From an uncultured Pseudomonas sp. (GTDB lineage: Bacteria; Pseudomonadota; Gammaproteobacteria; Pseudomonadales; Pseudomonadaceae): DNA of 64,000 bases. The position numbers and the translations under genes were made by a program. The notes beneath the pieces are model-generated. The model saw nothing but the letters and a program-made list of their open reading frames with translations. It was not told the origin of the DNA and made no database searches. Numbering within the stretch: position 1 is the stretch's first letter; every line of letters starts with the position of its first letter. Of the stretch, positions 35,064 to 43,520 are shown piece after piece. The DNA lies in NCBI RefSeq assembly GCF_913774235.1, contig NZ_CAJYDW010000011.1:97097-161096 (forward strand), given 5' to 3'.

Positions 35064-35659
35064 CCGTCTCCATGAGCTACTTCGACTCGCTCTACGCCAC
35101 CAGCGCCGATCCCTGGGATTACCGGCACCGCTGGTACGAGGCGCGCAAGCGCGATCTCACCCTCGCCAGCCTGCCCCACCGCCGCTACGCCAGGGGCTAC
35201 GAGCCAGGCTGCTCCACCGGCGAGCTGTCCCGGCGCCTGGCGGAGCGTTGCGACCAGTTGCTGGTCAGCGATGGCAACGCCTCCGCGGTAGCCACTGCCA
35301 GCGCCCGACTGGTCGACCAGCGCCACGTCGAGATTCGCCAACTGCTGCTGCCGGAGGAATGGCCGAGCGGCTCCTTCGATCTCATCGTCATCAGCGAGAT
35401 CGGCTACTACCTTGGCGAGCGCGGCCTCGCGGCCCTGTTGGATCACGCCCACAGCGCCCTGCTGCCCGGTGGCGTGCTGCTCGCCTGCCACTGGCGCCAC
35501 CCCATCGAGGGCTGCGCCCTGACCGGTGACGAAGTGCATCAACGGCTGGGCGCCCTGCCCGGCCTGCATCGCCTGAGTCAGCTCGAAGAAGCCGACTTTC
35601 TCCTCACCCTCTGGTCCTCCGATCCCACCTCCGTCGCCCGCCGGGAGCAGCTTCTATGA
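35060..35659 (+). CDS. NodS-like SAM-dependent methyltransferase
   Basis: This 199-residue protein fits the NodS family, whose founder N-methylates the amino sugar of Nod factors. Signatures are SADPWDYRHRWYEARKRDL, the SAM-binding EPGCSTGELSRRLAERCD, VEIRQLLLPEEWP and FDLIVISEIGYYL. The GTG at 35060 overlaps the deacetylase stop and has GGGAGG 10 bases before it; the ATG at 35072 has none. The overlap with the glycosyltransferase is ATGA. A methyltransferase acting just after a deacetylase points to methylation of a freed amine. Confidence 0.88.
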   Translation: MTVSMSYFDSLYATSADPWDYRHRWYEARKRDLTLASLPHRRYARGYEPGCSTGELSRRLAERCDQLLVSDGNASAVATASARLVDQRHVEIRQLLLPEEWPSGSFDLIVISEIGYYLGERGLAALLDHAHSALLPGGVLLACHWRHPIEGCALTGDEVHQRLGALPGLHRLSQLEEADFLLTLWSSDPTSVARREQLL

Positions 35660-36312
35660 TAGGTGTCGTGATACCCGCCCATAACGAAGAGCAACATGTC
35701 GAACGCTGCCTGCTGTCGGTCCTGCGCGCAGCCCGGCATCCCGCCTTGCTGGGGGAAGACGTGGAAGTCGTCATCGTGCTGGACAGCTGCACCGACGGTA
35801 CCGCCGAGATCGTCCGGCGCCTGCCGGTGACCGTACTGGAGGTCTGGGCCTGCAACGTCGGCATGACCCGCGCGACGGGGGCCGCGTACCTGATCCAGCG
35901 CGATGCCCGCTGGCTGGCCTGCACCGACGCGGATTCCGAAGTCGCCCCCGATTGGCTGGCTGCGCAATTGGCCTATGGCGCAGACGCCGTGTGCGGCGTG
36001 GTGGAAGTGGACGACTGGACCCCGCACTCCCCCAGCCTGCGTGCTCGTTACGAAGCGGCCTATCACGATCGCGAGGGCCACCAGCACATCCACGGCGCCA
36101 ATTTCGGCATCGCCACTGCGGCCTATCTGCGCGCCGGCGGCTTTCCCGCCATGGCGGCGAACGAAGACGTCAGCCTGGTGGCAGCGCTCAAGGCTGATGG
36201 TGCCGACATCGCCTGGAGCAACCGCGTCCGGGTCCGTACCAGCTCACGCCTGGATTGCCGCGCCCGTGGTGGTTTCGGCGACTATCTGAGCCTGCTCGGC
36301 GCCACTGCCTAG
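35656..36312 (+). CDS. GT2-family glycosyltransferase
   Basis: The 218-residue protein has the GT-A fold of family 2: VVIPAHNEEQHVERCL at the N-terminus, VVIVLDSCTDGT, the metal-binding TDADS near residue 95, and HGANFGIATAAYLRAGGF with the following ANEDVSLVAAL (acid/base region) near 165-175. It is short and lacks transmembrane helices, so it is a soluble cytoplasmic transferase rather than a polymer synthase. It closes the operon; the gap after it is rich in REP palindromes. Confidence 0.88.
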   Translation: MIGVVIPAHNEEQHVERCLLSVLRAARHPALLGEDVEVVIVLDSCTDGTAEIVRRLPVTVLEVWACNVGMTRATGAAYLIQRDARWLACTDADSEVAPDWLAAQLAYGADAVCGVVEVDDWTPHSPSLRARYEAAYHDREGHQHIHGANFGIATAAYLRAGGFPAMAANEDVSLVAALKADGADIAWSNRVRVRTSSRLDCRARGGFGDYLSLLGATA

Positions 36313-36377
36313 CGTGTCGTACCTGGCAGGTACCTCGCTCGCCTGGCCTATCCAATCGCGGCCATGGCGGTCCGCCG

Positions 36378-36482
36378 CTGCAGCCGCTCCTACAGACACT
36401 CTAGGAGCGACTTTCTTTATCGCGGCCATGAGCCGCTCCTACGGTTACGTCGGTCCTGTAGGAGCAGCTGTCTTATCGCGGT
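36378..36482. repeat. Cluster of REP elements
   Basis: At least three REP copies lie here: an inverted GCCGCTCCTA near 36385, TAGGAGCGAC/TATCGCGG near 36402-36424 with an inverted partner GCCGCTCCTA at about 36431-36440, and TAGGAGCAGC/TTATCGCGG at about 36459-36481. Inverted pairs are the REPIN arrangement. Confidence 0.75.
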
Positions 36483-36624
36483 AGGGATACATTAGGTAAC
36501 GTGGAAAACGGCGCAGCCTTTTCCACCGGAGACTTTGTGGCGAGGAGGCGCTCTCCCAACCCTCTCCCGAGGGGAGAGAGGGCTATCCGAGCAGGCGTTC
36601 AGTTACATCAGTCATGGCAAGATC

Positions 36625-36835
36625 ACGTTAAACCGGCGTGCCTCCTCCTGTAGGAGCGGCCCATGGCCGCGATAAGGAAACCCCAAGTCCGGCTTCAGGT
36701 CCGGCTACCGCGACCAGGCGCCACCCTGGTAACCCGTCGCAGCGCCGAACCGGACAAAGCCCCTCATCAATTCCTCGGCGAACGTCCGTACCCCACTAGA
36801 CACCCAGGGCGAAGGCCCCAGGCGTCGCCCCGAAC
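36625..36835. repeat. Direct repeat copy 1, containing a duplicated gene end and a REP
   Basis: This 211 bp unit is nearly identical to 36834-37047. It contains a REP (TAGGAGCGGC...GCCGCGATAAGG, about 36651-36676) and, at its right end, the reverse complement of the last 13 codons and stop of the AraC-type gene. It codes FGATPGAFALGV where the real gene has FGATPGVFALGV. Confidence 0.9.
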
Positions 36836-37047
36836 GTTAAACCGGCGTGCCTCCTCCTGTAGGAGCGGCCCATGGCCGCGATAAGGAAACTCTAAGTCCG
36901 GCTTTAGGTCCGGCTACCGCGACCAGGCGCCACCCTGATAACCCGTCGCGGCGCCGAACCGGACAAAACCCCTCGTCACTTCCTCGGCGAACGTCTGCAA
37001 CACCCCACTAGACACCCAGGGCGAAGACCCCAGGCGTCGCCCCGAAC
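36834..37047. repeat. Direct repeat copy 2, overlapping the 3' end of the AraC gene
   Basis: This is the second copy of the unit, 214 bp, differing from copy 1 by about a dozen substitutions and a 3-base insertion near 36997. It reaches 40 bases into the coding sequence of the AraC-type gene and is likely the original copy. Confidence 0.9.
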
Positions 37048-37802
37048 TGACGGCGAAAGGCGGCGATGAAAGCCGACGGCGAGTTGTAGCCACAATCCAG
37101 CGCCACCTCCGTGACCGGCGCCCCACCCTCCAGGCGCTCCAGCGCGCTGATCATGCGCAGTCGCTGGCGCCAGGCTCTGAAGGTCAGCTGGGTATCGCGT
37201 TGGAACGCCCGACTCAGGGTCTTTTCCGATGCGCCGAGTACCTGCGACCACTGCGCCAGGGTGCGGTCATCGGCAGGATTGTTCGCCAGCGCCTCACAGA
37301 GCTGGCGCAGCCGACCGTCTTGAGGCGCGGGTAGCGACAGCCCGACCTCCGGGGCTGTGCGCAGTTGATCCAGCATCACCGACACCAGACGGCCTTCCGC
37401 GCCGTTCTCGTCGTACTCTCGGGGGAAGCCGCTGAAGGTCTTGATCAGCTCGCGAAACAGGGCACTCACCGCCACCACGCGACAGCGGCTGCCGACATAG
37501 GGCGCGGCCTCGGCACTGACGTATAGGCTGCGCATCTCCGCCCTGGGCGAAGACCGTACCTGATGCTCCACGTCCGCGGCGATCCATACCGCCCGTTGCG
37601 GCGGCGCCACGTAGCTGCCCTCGGCGGTGGTCACCGTGAGCACCCCGGTGATGGCATAGGACAGTTGCCCCCACGGATGACTGTGCCAGGGTGTCCAGGC
37701 CGGTTGCGCCAGGGATTCGACCCGCGCATAGAGCCGGCGCGGCAGGGTAAGCAGCTCAGGGACCGAACGTTCGACCGCAGCCTGTCCGTTGGACGACATC
37801 AT
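37008..37802 (-). CDS. AraC-family transcriptional regulator
   Basis: The 264-residue protein has an N-terminal cupin sensor domain (WTPWHSHPWGQLSYAITG near 38-55, typical HxH region, then YVAPPQRAVWIAADVEHQV) and a C-terminal AraC DNA-binding domain with two helix-turn-helix motifs (LGASEKTLSRAFQRDTQLTFRAWRQRLRM and VALDCGYNSPSAFIAAFRRQFG in separate blocks). I use the ATG at 37802; an upstream in-frame start at 37862 would leave only 17 bases to the divergent transporter gene and add basic residues unlike the family. It probably regulates the BASS transporter, from which it is divergent. Its last codons are duplicated downstream. Confidence 0.9.
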   Translation of the reverse strand: MMSSNGQAAVERSVPELLTLPRRLYARVESLAQPAWTPWHSHPWGQLSYAITGVLTVTTAEGSYVAPPQRAVWIAADVEHQVRSSPRAEMRSLYVSAEAAPYVGSRCRVVAVSALFRELIKTFSGFPREYDENGAEGRLVSVMLDQLRTAPEVGLSLPAPQDGRLRQLCEALANNPADDRTLAQWSQVLGASEKTLSRAFQRDTQLTFRAWRQRLRMISALERLEGGAPVTEVALDCGYNSPSAFIAAFRRQFGATPGVFALGV

Positions 37803-37879
37803 TGGGGCTTTTCGCGTTAGTCGGATTGATTGCGGGACGATAGCCTTGAAGGCTATTCGCACACAACCTGAGAAAGACC

Positions 37880-38890
37880 ATGGCTCGACCCCGTCTGCTG
37901 CCCGACAACTTCACCCTGATGCTGGTCGCCACGGTGATCCTCGCCAGCGTTTTGCCCTGCCAGGGCCTCGCTGCCCAGGTCGCCAACGTGGTGACCAACA
38001 TCGCCATCGCCCTGCTGTTCTTCCTGCACGGCGCCAAGCTGTCGCGCCAGGCGCTGGTGGCCGGCGTCACCCATTGGCGCCTGCACCTGCTGGTCTTCGC
38101 CTTCACCTTCATCAGCTTTCCGCTGCTCGGCTGGGCGCTCCAGCCGCTGCTGGCTCCCCTGGTGACGCCCGAGCTCTATCTGGGCGTACTGTTCATGTGC
38201 GCCCTGCCGGCTACCGTGCAGTCGTCCATCGCCTTCGTCTCCATGGCTCGCGGCAACGTCCCGGCTGCGGTCTGCAGCGCCTCGCTGTCCAGCCTGATCG
38301 GCATCTTCCTCACCCCGCTGCTGGTGCGGCTGCTGCTCGACGCCCACGGTGGCTCCGATGGCCAGAGCACCCTGGATGCCATCGTCAAGATCTGCGTCCA
38401 GCTGCTGCTGCCCTTCGTCGCCGGCCAACTGCTGCGCCCGGTGATCGGCCATTGGGTGGACCGCCACAAAGGCAAGCTGAAGTTCGTTGACCAGGGCTCC
38501 ATTCTGCTGGTGGTCTACACCGCCTTCAGCGCCGCGGTCATCGAAGGGTTGTGGCGGGAAACGCCCGTGCTGTCGCTGGTCGGCCTGGTGTTCATCTGCG
38601 CCACCCTGCTCACCTTGGTGCTGCTGGCCACGCGCTACACCGCGCGACTCATGGGCATGAGCAAGGAAGATGAAATCACCGTGGTCTTCTGCGGCTCCAA
38701 GAAGAGTCTGGCCACGGGCGTACCCATGGCCAAGGTGCTGTTCGCGGGAAGCACCATGGGACCGGTGTTGCTGCCCATCATGCTGTTCCACCAGATCCAG
38801 CTGATGGTCTGCGCGGTACTGGCCCAGCGCTACGCCAAGCGCGAAGTGATTGACGCCGCGCCGGCGGTGGCAGCTCCCCTGCCCAAGTAA
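37880..38890 (+). CDS. Bile acid:sodium symporter (BASS) family transporter
   Basis: The 336-residue protein is very hydrophobic with about nine to ten transmembrane helices, for example LMLVATVILASVLPC and NIAIALLFFLHGAKLS. It belongs to the SBF-like family (YfeH type), as seen in LFMCALPATVQSSIAFVSMARGN and the second half's FCGSKKSLATGVPMAKVLF. Related proteins carry organic anions with sodium, but the substrate is unknown. It lies 77 bases from the start of the divergent AraC gene, so induction by the transported compound is a fair guess. Confidence 0.87.
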   Translation: MARPRLLPDNFTLMLVATVILASVLPCQGLAAQVANVVTNIAIALLFFLHGAKLSRQALVAGVTHWRLHLLVFAFTFISFPLLGWALQPLLAPLVTPELYLGVLFMCALPATVQSSIAFVSMARGNVPAAVCSASLSSLIGIFLTPLLVRLLLDAHGGSDGQSTLDAIVKICVQLLLPFVAGQLLRPVIGHWVDRHKGKLKFVDQGSILLVVYTAFSAAVIEGLWRETPVLSLVGLVFICATLLTLVLLATRYTARLMGMSKEDEITVVFCGSKKSLATGVPMAKVLFAGSTMGPVLLPIMLFHQIQLMVCAVLAQRYAKREVIDAAPAVAAPLPK

Positions 38891-38902
38891 CTCAGCCGCG
38901 AG

Positions 38903-38935
38903 CGAGGCGCCTGCTCAGCGCGCCTCGTCTTCGTG
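38903..38935 (+). terminator. Hairpin between convergent BASS transporter and gor
   Basis: CGAGGCGC (38903-38910) pairs with GCGCCTCG (38920-38927) over a 9-base loop, followed by TCTTCGTG. It begins 12 bases after the transporter stop and overlaps the last codons of gor. Confidence 0.5.
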
Positions 38936-40288
38936 AATCGGCTTGCGCATCGTCACCCACTCTTCGGCCGCGGTGGGATGGATGCCCAGGGTGTCGTCGA
39001 AACAGGCCTTGGTCGCCCCCGCCTTGAGCGCGATGGCCAGGCACTGGATCTGCTCGCCGGCATCCGGCCCGACCATGTGACAACCCAACACCTGGTCGCT
39101 GTCGGCATCCACCACCAGCTTCATCAAGGTCCGTTCCTGGACGTCGGTCAGGCTCAGCTTGGTCGGCCGGAAGCTGCTTTGGAAGATCTTCAGCCGATGG
39201 CCACGCTCGCGTGCGTCCTCTTCGCTCAAGCCGATGCTGGCCAGATTGGGCAGGCTGAACACGGCACTGGCGATCAGATCGTAATTCAGCGGGCGATAGC
39301 TCTCCGGGTTGAACAGATGGCGCGCCAGGGTCATGCCTTCGGCCAGGGCCACTGGGGTCAGCTGCACCCGGCCGATCACGTCACCGATGGCATAGATCGA
39401 CGGCTCCGCGGTCTGGAAGGTTTCGCTCACCTGCACGAAGCCACGCTCGTCCAGGGCCACGGCGGTATTCTCCAGCCCCAGGTCGTCCAGCATCGGCCGG
39501 CGACCGGTGGCATAGAAGACGCAATCGGCCTCCAGGACGCGGCCATCCTTGAGCGTCACCTGCAGGCTGCCATCAGCGACCTTGTCGATCCGCGCCACGT
39601 CGGCGTTGAATTGCAGATCATGGCCGCGCTTCTGCATCTCGTCCCGCAGATGCTCGCGCACCCCGCGATCGAAGCCGCGCAGGAACAGCTCCCGGCGGTA
39701 CAGCAGCGTGGTGTGCGCACCCAACCCCAGGAAAATCGAGGCGAATTCCACGGCGATATAGCCGCCACCCACCACCACCACCCGCTTGGGCAGCTCCGGT
39801 AGGTAGAAGGCCTCGTTGGAGGTGATGGCATGCTCGCGGCCGGGGAAATCCGGCACGTCCGGCCAGCCACCGGTGGCGATGAGGATGCGCTCGCAGCGAT
39901 AGCGCTGGCCTTCCACTTCCACGGTATGGGGATCGAGGATGCGCGCATGGGCTTCCAGCAGGGTCACCCCGCTATTCACCAGCAGCGCCCGATAGATGCC
40001 GTTCAGGCGACGAATCTCATGGTCCTTGCTGGCGACCAGGGTGTTCCAGTCGAACGCCGGTACCTCGGCATCCCAGCCATAGCCCCGCGCCTGGCGGAAT
40101 TCATCGCGAAAGGAGGCACCGTAAATGAAGTATTTCTTGGGCATGCAGCCCACGTTCACGCAGGTGCCACCCAGGTAGCGGCTTTCGGCCACCGCCACCC
40201 GCGCGCCGAAATCGGCGGCGAAGCGCGCGGCACGTACCCCGCCCGAACCGGCGCCTATCACGAAGAGGTCGAAATCATAGGTCGTCAT
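38915..40288 (-). CDS. gor: Glutathione-disulfide reductase
   Basis: The enzyme reduces glutathione disulfide with NADPH. The 457-residue flavoprotein has the FAD motif [15 protein letters not shown], the redox-active pair C43/C48 in [13 protein letters not shown], the NADPH-binding [16 protein letters not shown] and the C-terminal catalytic [13 protein letters not shown]. These features and the spacing are those of gor rather than dihydrolipoamide or mercuric reductase. It lies near galU, as in P. aeruginosa. AAGAGAG precedes the ATG. Confidence 0.95.
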   Translation of the reverse strand: MTTYDFDLFVIGAGSGGVRAARFAADFGARVAVAESRYLGGTCVNVGCMPKKYFIYGASFRDEFRQARGYGWDAEVPAFDWNTLVASKDHEIRRLNGIYRALLVNSGVTLLEAHARILDPHTVEVEGQRYRCERILIATGGWPDVPDFPGREHAITSNEAFYLPELPKRVVVVGGGYIAVEFASIFLGLGAHTTLLYRRELFLRGFDRGVREHLRDEMQKRGHDLQFNADVARIDKVADGSLQVTLKDGRVLEADCVFYATGRRPMLDDLGLENTAVALDERGFVQVSETFQTAEPSIYAIGDVIGRVQLTPVALAEGMTLARHLFNPESYRPLNYDLIASAVFSLPNLASIGLSEEDARERGHRLKIFQSSFRPTKLSLTDVQERTLMKLVVDADSDQVLGCHMVGPDAGEQIQCLAIALKAGATKACFDDTLGIHPTAAEEWVTMRKPIHEDEAR

Positions 40289-40366
40289 GGAACACTCTCT
40301 TGGCTTCTGCTGGCGTCAGCATAACGCAAGCCATCAGGGGTCGCGGCAGCGGTGGCCGACCACCAG

Positions 40367-40393
40367 AAACGACAAGGCCACCCGAAGGTGGCC
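40367..40393 (-). terminator. Terminator of galU
   Basis: On the minus strand GGCCACC, a TTCG tetraloop and GGTGGCC form a 7-bp stem, followed by TTGTCGTTT. It lies 21 bases after the galU stop. Confidence 0.8.
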
Positions 40394-40414
40394 CGATCGA
40401 CTGCACGTGGCGGC

Positions 40415-41245
40415 TTACAGCGCCTTGTACAGGTTCTCGAAGCAGAAGTTGGTGGCTTCGACGAAACCTTCTGCGCTACCGCAGTCGAAGCGCTGGCCCT
40501 TGAACTTGTACGCCAGGACGCAACCGTCCTGTGCCTGCTTCATCAGGGCGTCGGTGATCTGGATCTCGCCACCCTTGCCCGGCTCGGTCTGCTCGATCAG
40601 GTCGAAGATGTCCGGAGTCAGGATGTAGCGGCCGATGATCGCCAGGTTGGAGGGAGCGTCCTCCGGCTTGGGCTTCTCGACCATCTTGTTCACGCGGTAG
40701 ATGTCGTCGCGGATCATCTCGCCGGCGATCACGCCGTACTTGTTGGTCTCGTTGGCCGGGACTTCCTGGATGGCCACGATGGAGCAGCGGAACTGGTTGT
40801 ACAGCTTGACCATCTGCTTGAGGACGCTGTCGCCTTCCAGGTTCAGGCAGAGGTCGTCCGCCAGCACCACGGCGAAGGGCTCGTCACCGATCAGCGGGCG
40901 GCCGGTCAGGATGGCGTGGCCCAGGCCCTTCATCTCCACCTGACGGGTGTAGGAGAAGGTGCAGTTGTCGATCAGGTTACGAATGCCGACCAGGTACTTT
41001 TCCTTGTCGGTGTTCTTGATCTGGCTTTCCAGCTCGTAGCTGATGTCGAAATGGTCTTCCAGCGAACGCTTGCCACGACCGGTAACGATCCCGATCTGAT
41101 GCAGACCCGCTTCCAACGCTTCCTCCACGGCGTACTGCACCAGAGGCTTGTTCACGATGGGCAGCATTTCCTTGGGCATGGCCTTGGTCGCGGGGAGAAA
41201 ACGAGTGCCATAGCCGGCTGCCGGAAACAGACATTTGGTGATCAT
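40415..41245 (-). CDS. galU: UTP-glucose-1-phosphate uridylyltransferase
   Basis: GalU makes UDP-glucose from UTP and glucose 1-phosphate. The 276-residue protein has the nucleotide-binding FPAAGYGTRFLPATKAMPKEM (two blocks near residues 7-27), VTGRGKRSLEDHFD, the VVLADDLC motif and GRYILTPDIFDLI. It matches the bacterial GalU family in length. AAGGA precedes the ATG. UDP-glucose feeds envelope polysaccharide synthesis and could support the nearby glucan pathway indirectly. It has its own terminator. Confidence 0.96.
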   Translation of the reverse strand: MITKCLFPAAGYGTRFLPATKAMPKEMLPIVNKPLVQYAVEEALEAGLHQIGIVTGRGKRSLEDHFDISYELESQIKNTDKEKYLVGIRNLIDNCTFSYTRQVEMKGLGHAILTGRPLIGDEPFAVVLADDLCLNLEGDSVLKQMVKLYNQFRCSIVAIQEVPANETNKYGVIAGEMIRDDIYRVNKMVEKPKPEDAPSNLAIIGRYILTPDIFDLIEQTEPGKGGEIQITDALMKQAQDGCVLAYKFKGQRFDCGSAEGFVEATNFCFENLYKAL

Positions 41246-41471
41246 GGGAGTCCTTTGATCTGACGTGGAGGCAAAACGAACGGCGGTCTATCCAGCCGCT
41301 TGTCGCATACAATGCCCGAAGCGCGCGACGCTGGAAATAGCCAGACGAGGGCGCTCAGTGGACGTGCGGATACGACTCCAGGATTCCCCTCTGGTTCTGC
41401 GCAAAGCGTCAAAGAACTGCTATCGTCCAAAGTTTGGAACCAGCGTCACGACTCCGCGGATAGATCTCGAC

Positions 41472-41966
41472 ATGAAGAAATGGATGCTCCCGTTGCTGTG
41501 TGTTTCCCTTGCCGGCTGCTCCCTGAGCGGCCATCACGAGGCAGCCGAAACGCGCCCGCTCAGCGAGGAACAGACCACCCTGCTGCGCCAGAATGACCTG
41601 CTACAGGCCAAATTGCTGGTGCTCGGAGGCAGTGAAGAACAACTCCGCCTCGCCGATGCCCTGCTGCTGCGCAATGGTGGCCAGAGCACCGATGGCGAAG
41701 TGGAGTTCTACCGCGCGGTGATAGCCATCAAGCAAGGCCCGCAGACCGACGACGTCCTGGACCTGCTCAATCGCTCGGCCGACCGTCGCTATCCGCTGGC
41801 CTATGCCTTGCTCTATCGGATGTACGCCGATCCCTTCCTGATCGCCGAGGCCGACCCCATCCAGGCGCAGACCTACAAGAGCGCCTATGCGGAGCTGGCG
41901 GTAGCCAAAAGCGGCTATCCGTCCTTCGAGAAGGCCGTCGAAGTCACCCGCCAGCTGGCTCCCTGA
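41472..41966 (+). CDS. Putative outer-membrane or periplasmic lipoprotein
   Basis: The ATG at 41472 gives 164 residues with a lipoprotein signal: MKKWMLPLL, then the lipobox LAGC with the modified Cys at position 16, followed by SLSG, which would direct it to the outer membrane. The rest is helical with paired small helices of the TPR/Sel1 type (AYALLYRMYADPFLIAEADP). I do not recognise a named family. The frame stays open upstream to 41265 without a plausible start. It stands between divergent galU and the next small gene. Confidence 0.75.
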   Translation: MKKWMLPLLCVSLAGCSLSGHHEAAETRPLSEEQTTLLRQNDLLQAKLLVLGGSEEQLRLADALLLRNGGQSTDGEVEFYRAVIAIKQGPQTDDVLDLLNRSADRRYPLAYALLYRMYADPFLIAEADPIQAQTYKSAYAELAVAKSGYPSFEKAVEVTRQLAP

Positions 41967-42122
41967 GGCCCCAGCCGCCCCTCTGGTACGACCTTTTGCG
42001 GCCGTTCACACTCTGGCGATGGCAAATGAGGCGCCGTTCGGGCTTTGGCAGGATGAATGATATCAATTGGCCGCATAGAGATAGCATCGCGCTACCTCGT
42101 CATGCAGCCAAGAGCCTCGTCC

Positions 42123-42497
42123 ATGTCCACGCTTGGCAAGACCTCTCCCGACATCGCTGCCCCTCGCCAGGCGACTCGCCGCCTGGTCCTGGCCCTGACG
42201 GCCATTCTGGCGCTCGCCCTCCTGCTCACCCAGCTACCGACCTTCATCAATGCCTCCAGCGGCGAGACCTGGCAGTTGCGTGGTGGCCCGATCCCGCTCA
42301 TGCAGAACCCCTCCATGCCCGAGCGCAGCGTGCTGGCCAACCGGCAGCGGATCGCCATGCTCAAGCCCGGAGATCGTGTGCTAGTGCTGGAGAGTCTTCC
42401 CTTTCGTCCGTGGAAGAAGGTGATGGTGGTGGGCGAGGACGACCACATCGGCTGGATCCGTGTCACCCCGGCACTGGGCGCGGTCAGGGTGCAGTGA
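42123..42497 (+). CDS. Small membrane-anchored protein with possible SH3-like domain
   Basis: The 124-residue product has one hydrophobic segment (LVLALTAILALALLL, about 19-33) near the N-terminus, followed by about 80 residues with beta-strand character (LKPGDRVLVLESLPFRPWKKVMVVGEDDHIGWIRV), like a bacterial SH3 module. An alternative ATG lies at 42102. No function is known to me. It converges with the next gene, overlapping it by 14 bases. Confidence 0.6.
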   Translation: MSTLGKTSPDIAAPRQATRRLVLALTAILALALLLTQLPTFINASSGETWQLRGGPIPLMQNPSMPERSVLANRQRIAMLKPGDRVLVLESLPFRPWKKVMVVGEDDHIGWIRVTPALGAVRVQ

Positions 42498-42819
42498 CGC
42501 CACCCGCTGGCCGCGTCGACAGCACCTGCGCGATCCTGGTGACGTGCCAGAGATACCAGCTCTCACGCCCTAGCCGCTGGGCCTCGCGATGCTCGGGATG
42601 GGCACTCCAGGCCGCAGCGGCGGCCTGGTCTACCCAGTAGGACAGGGTGATGCCCACCCCATCGCTGCCCCGCGCCGACTCCACGCCGATAAAACCGGGC
42701 TGCTCGGCTGCCAGCGCCAGCATACGCTCGGCCATCCGCGCGTAGCCCTGATCTTCCGCCGAGCGTTGCGAGATGAAGACGACCACCACGCAACCCTCGG
42801 GCAGCTCCAGCCGGTTCAT
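42484..42819 (-). CDS. Antibiotic biosynthesis monooxygenase (ABM) domain protein
   Basis: The 111-residue protein is a dimeric alpha-beta barrel of the ABM type: VVVVFISQRSAED, then RMLALAAEQPGFIGVESARG, ITLSYWVDQAAAAAW and HREAQRLG. Such proteins include quinol monooxygenases and haem-degrading or chlorite dismutase-like enzymes, but small ones like this often have no known substrate. Its start overlaps the stop of the amidotransferase-like gene by 4 bases, so the two are co-translated. Confidence 0.83.
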   Translation of the reverse strand: MNRLELPEGCVVVVFISQRSAEDQGYARMAERMLALAAEQPGFIGVESARGSDGVGITLSYWVDQAAAAAWSAHPEHREAQRLGRESWYLWHVTRIAQVLSTRPAGGVTAP

Positions 42820-43520
42820 AGCTCACCCCCGCGCCGAGCGACGACCGCCTCCAACCAGGCGCGTACCGCCAGCGGAACCCGACCGTCGAGCGCCTCGCGC
42901 TCGGGTTGGTACAGGGTACCGAAATGACACGCCTGGCCTGCCAGTTCGAAGGCCACTGGTAGTCCTTCGTCGTCCCACGCCAGGATTCGCCAGCCCGCCG
43001 CGAGCAGTGCCGGCAGGTAGTCAGGATTCACCCCGAACCGGCAGTGATAGGCGGCCTCTGCCTCCTCCCGGCCATCCGCCCCTATCAGTCGCGAACCGGG
43101 TAGCAGCCTGAGTCGATTGCGAAAGTCGATGCGCGCACAGCTCAAGGGCGTCAGCAGCGCTCGCTGGGCCGCAGGATCTTCCTCAGCGTGGGCCACGTCA
43201 GACCATCCCGGCAGCGTCCGCGCCTGTTCCAGAAGGGCATGCTGCAAGCCGCCACAGGTACCCAGGAAGGGGATGTCTCGCTCGCGAACCGTGCGAATCA
43301 CGGCTAGCGCGCCCTCGCGATTCCGGTAAGGGCTGCCCGGTACGCACCAGAGTCCGTCGCAGTCGGCGAGCGCGCCGTCCGCCATTTCGGTGGGTAGCCA
43401 ACGCGTTCGCAGCGAAATGTCCAGCGCCGCGGCGGCAAGCGCCAGCGCCTTGGGGATGGCCTGGTGCGCGACGATGGTGGGGTCTTGGTCACCCAGCAGC
43501 ACAATTTCATACGAGGACAT
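42816..43520 (-). CDS. CTP synthase C-terminal-like class I glutamine amidotransferase homologue
   Basis: The 234-residue product resembles the glutaminase domain of CTP synthase and the uncharacterised family of CTP synthase C-terminal related proteins. The nucleophile block is FLGTCGGLQHALLE and the N-terminal segment is IVLLGDQDPTIVAHQAIPKAL. Where CTP synthase has the catalytic FHPEF, this protein reads LYQPERE, so the His is a Gln and it may not release ammonia from glutamine. I use the ATG at 43520; one at 43535 adds five residues. It is cotranscribed with the ABM protein. Confidence 0.78.
   Translation of the reverse strand: MSSYEIVLLGDQDPTIVAHQAIPKALALAAAALDISLRTRWLPTEMADGALADCDGLWCVPGSPYRNREGALAVIRTVRERDIPFLGTCGGLQHALLEQARTLPGWSDVAHAEEDPAAQRALLTPLSCARIDFRNRLRLLPGSRLIGADGREEAEAAYHCRFGVNPDYLPALLAAGWRILAWDDEGLPVAFELAGQACHFGTLYQPEREALDGRVPLAVRAWLEAVVARRGGEL

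Larger units (their letters stand above)
36313..37007. other. REP-rich intergenic region
   Basis: These 695 bases contain no credible gene. They hold several Pseudomonas REP palindromes in both orientations (from about 36378 to 36480, and at 36648 and 36858), a second palindrome type with CCTCTCCC/GGGGAGAG arms (36561-36580), and a near-perfect 210 bp tandem duplication described separately. The region is bounded by the glycosyltransferase gene and the 3' end of the AraC gene. Confidence 0.7.

Noticed and set aside
36313..37047. Possible CRISPR array
   Set aside because: The two 210 bp repeats are directly adjacent with no spacers, and the shorter palindromes are REP elements.
41265..41471. 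Extension of the lipoprotein frame upstream
   Set aside because: A start there would put the lipobox in the middle of the protein. The ATG at 41472 yields a normal lipoprotein signal.
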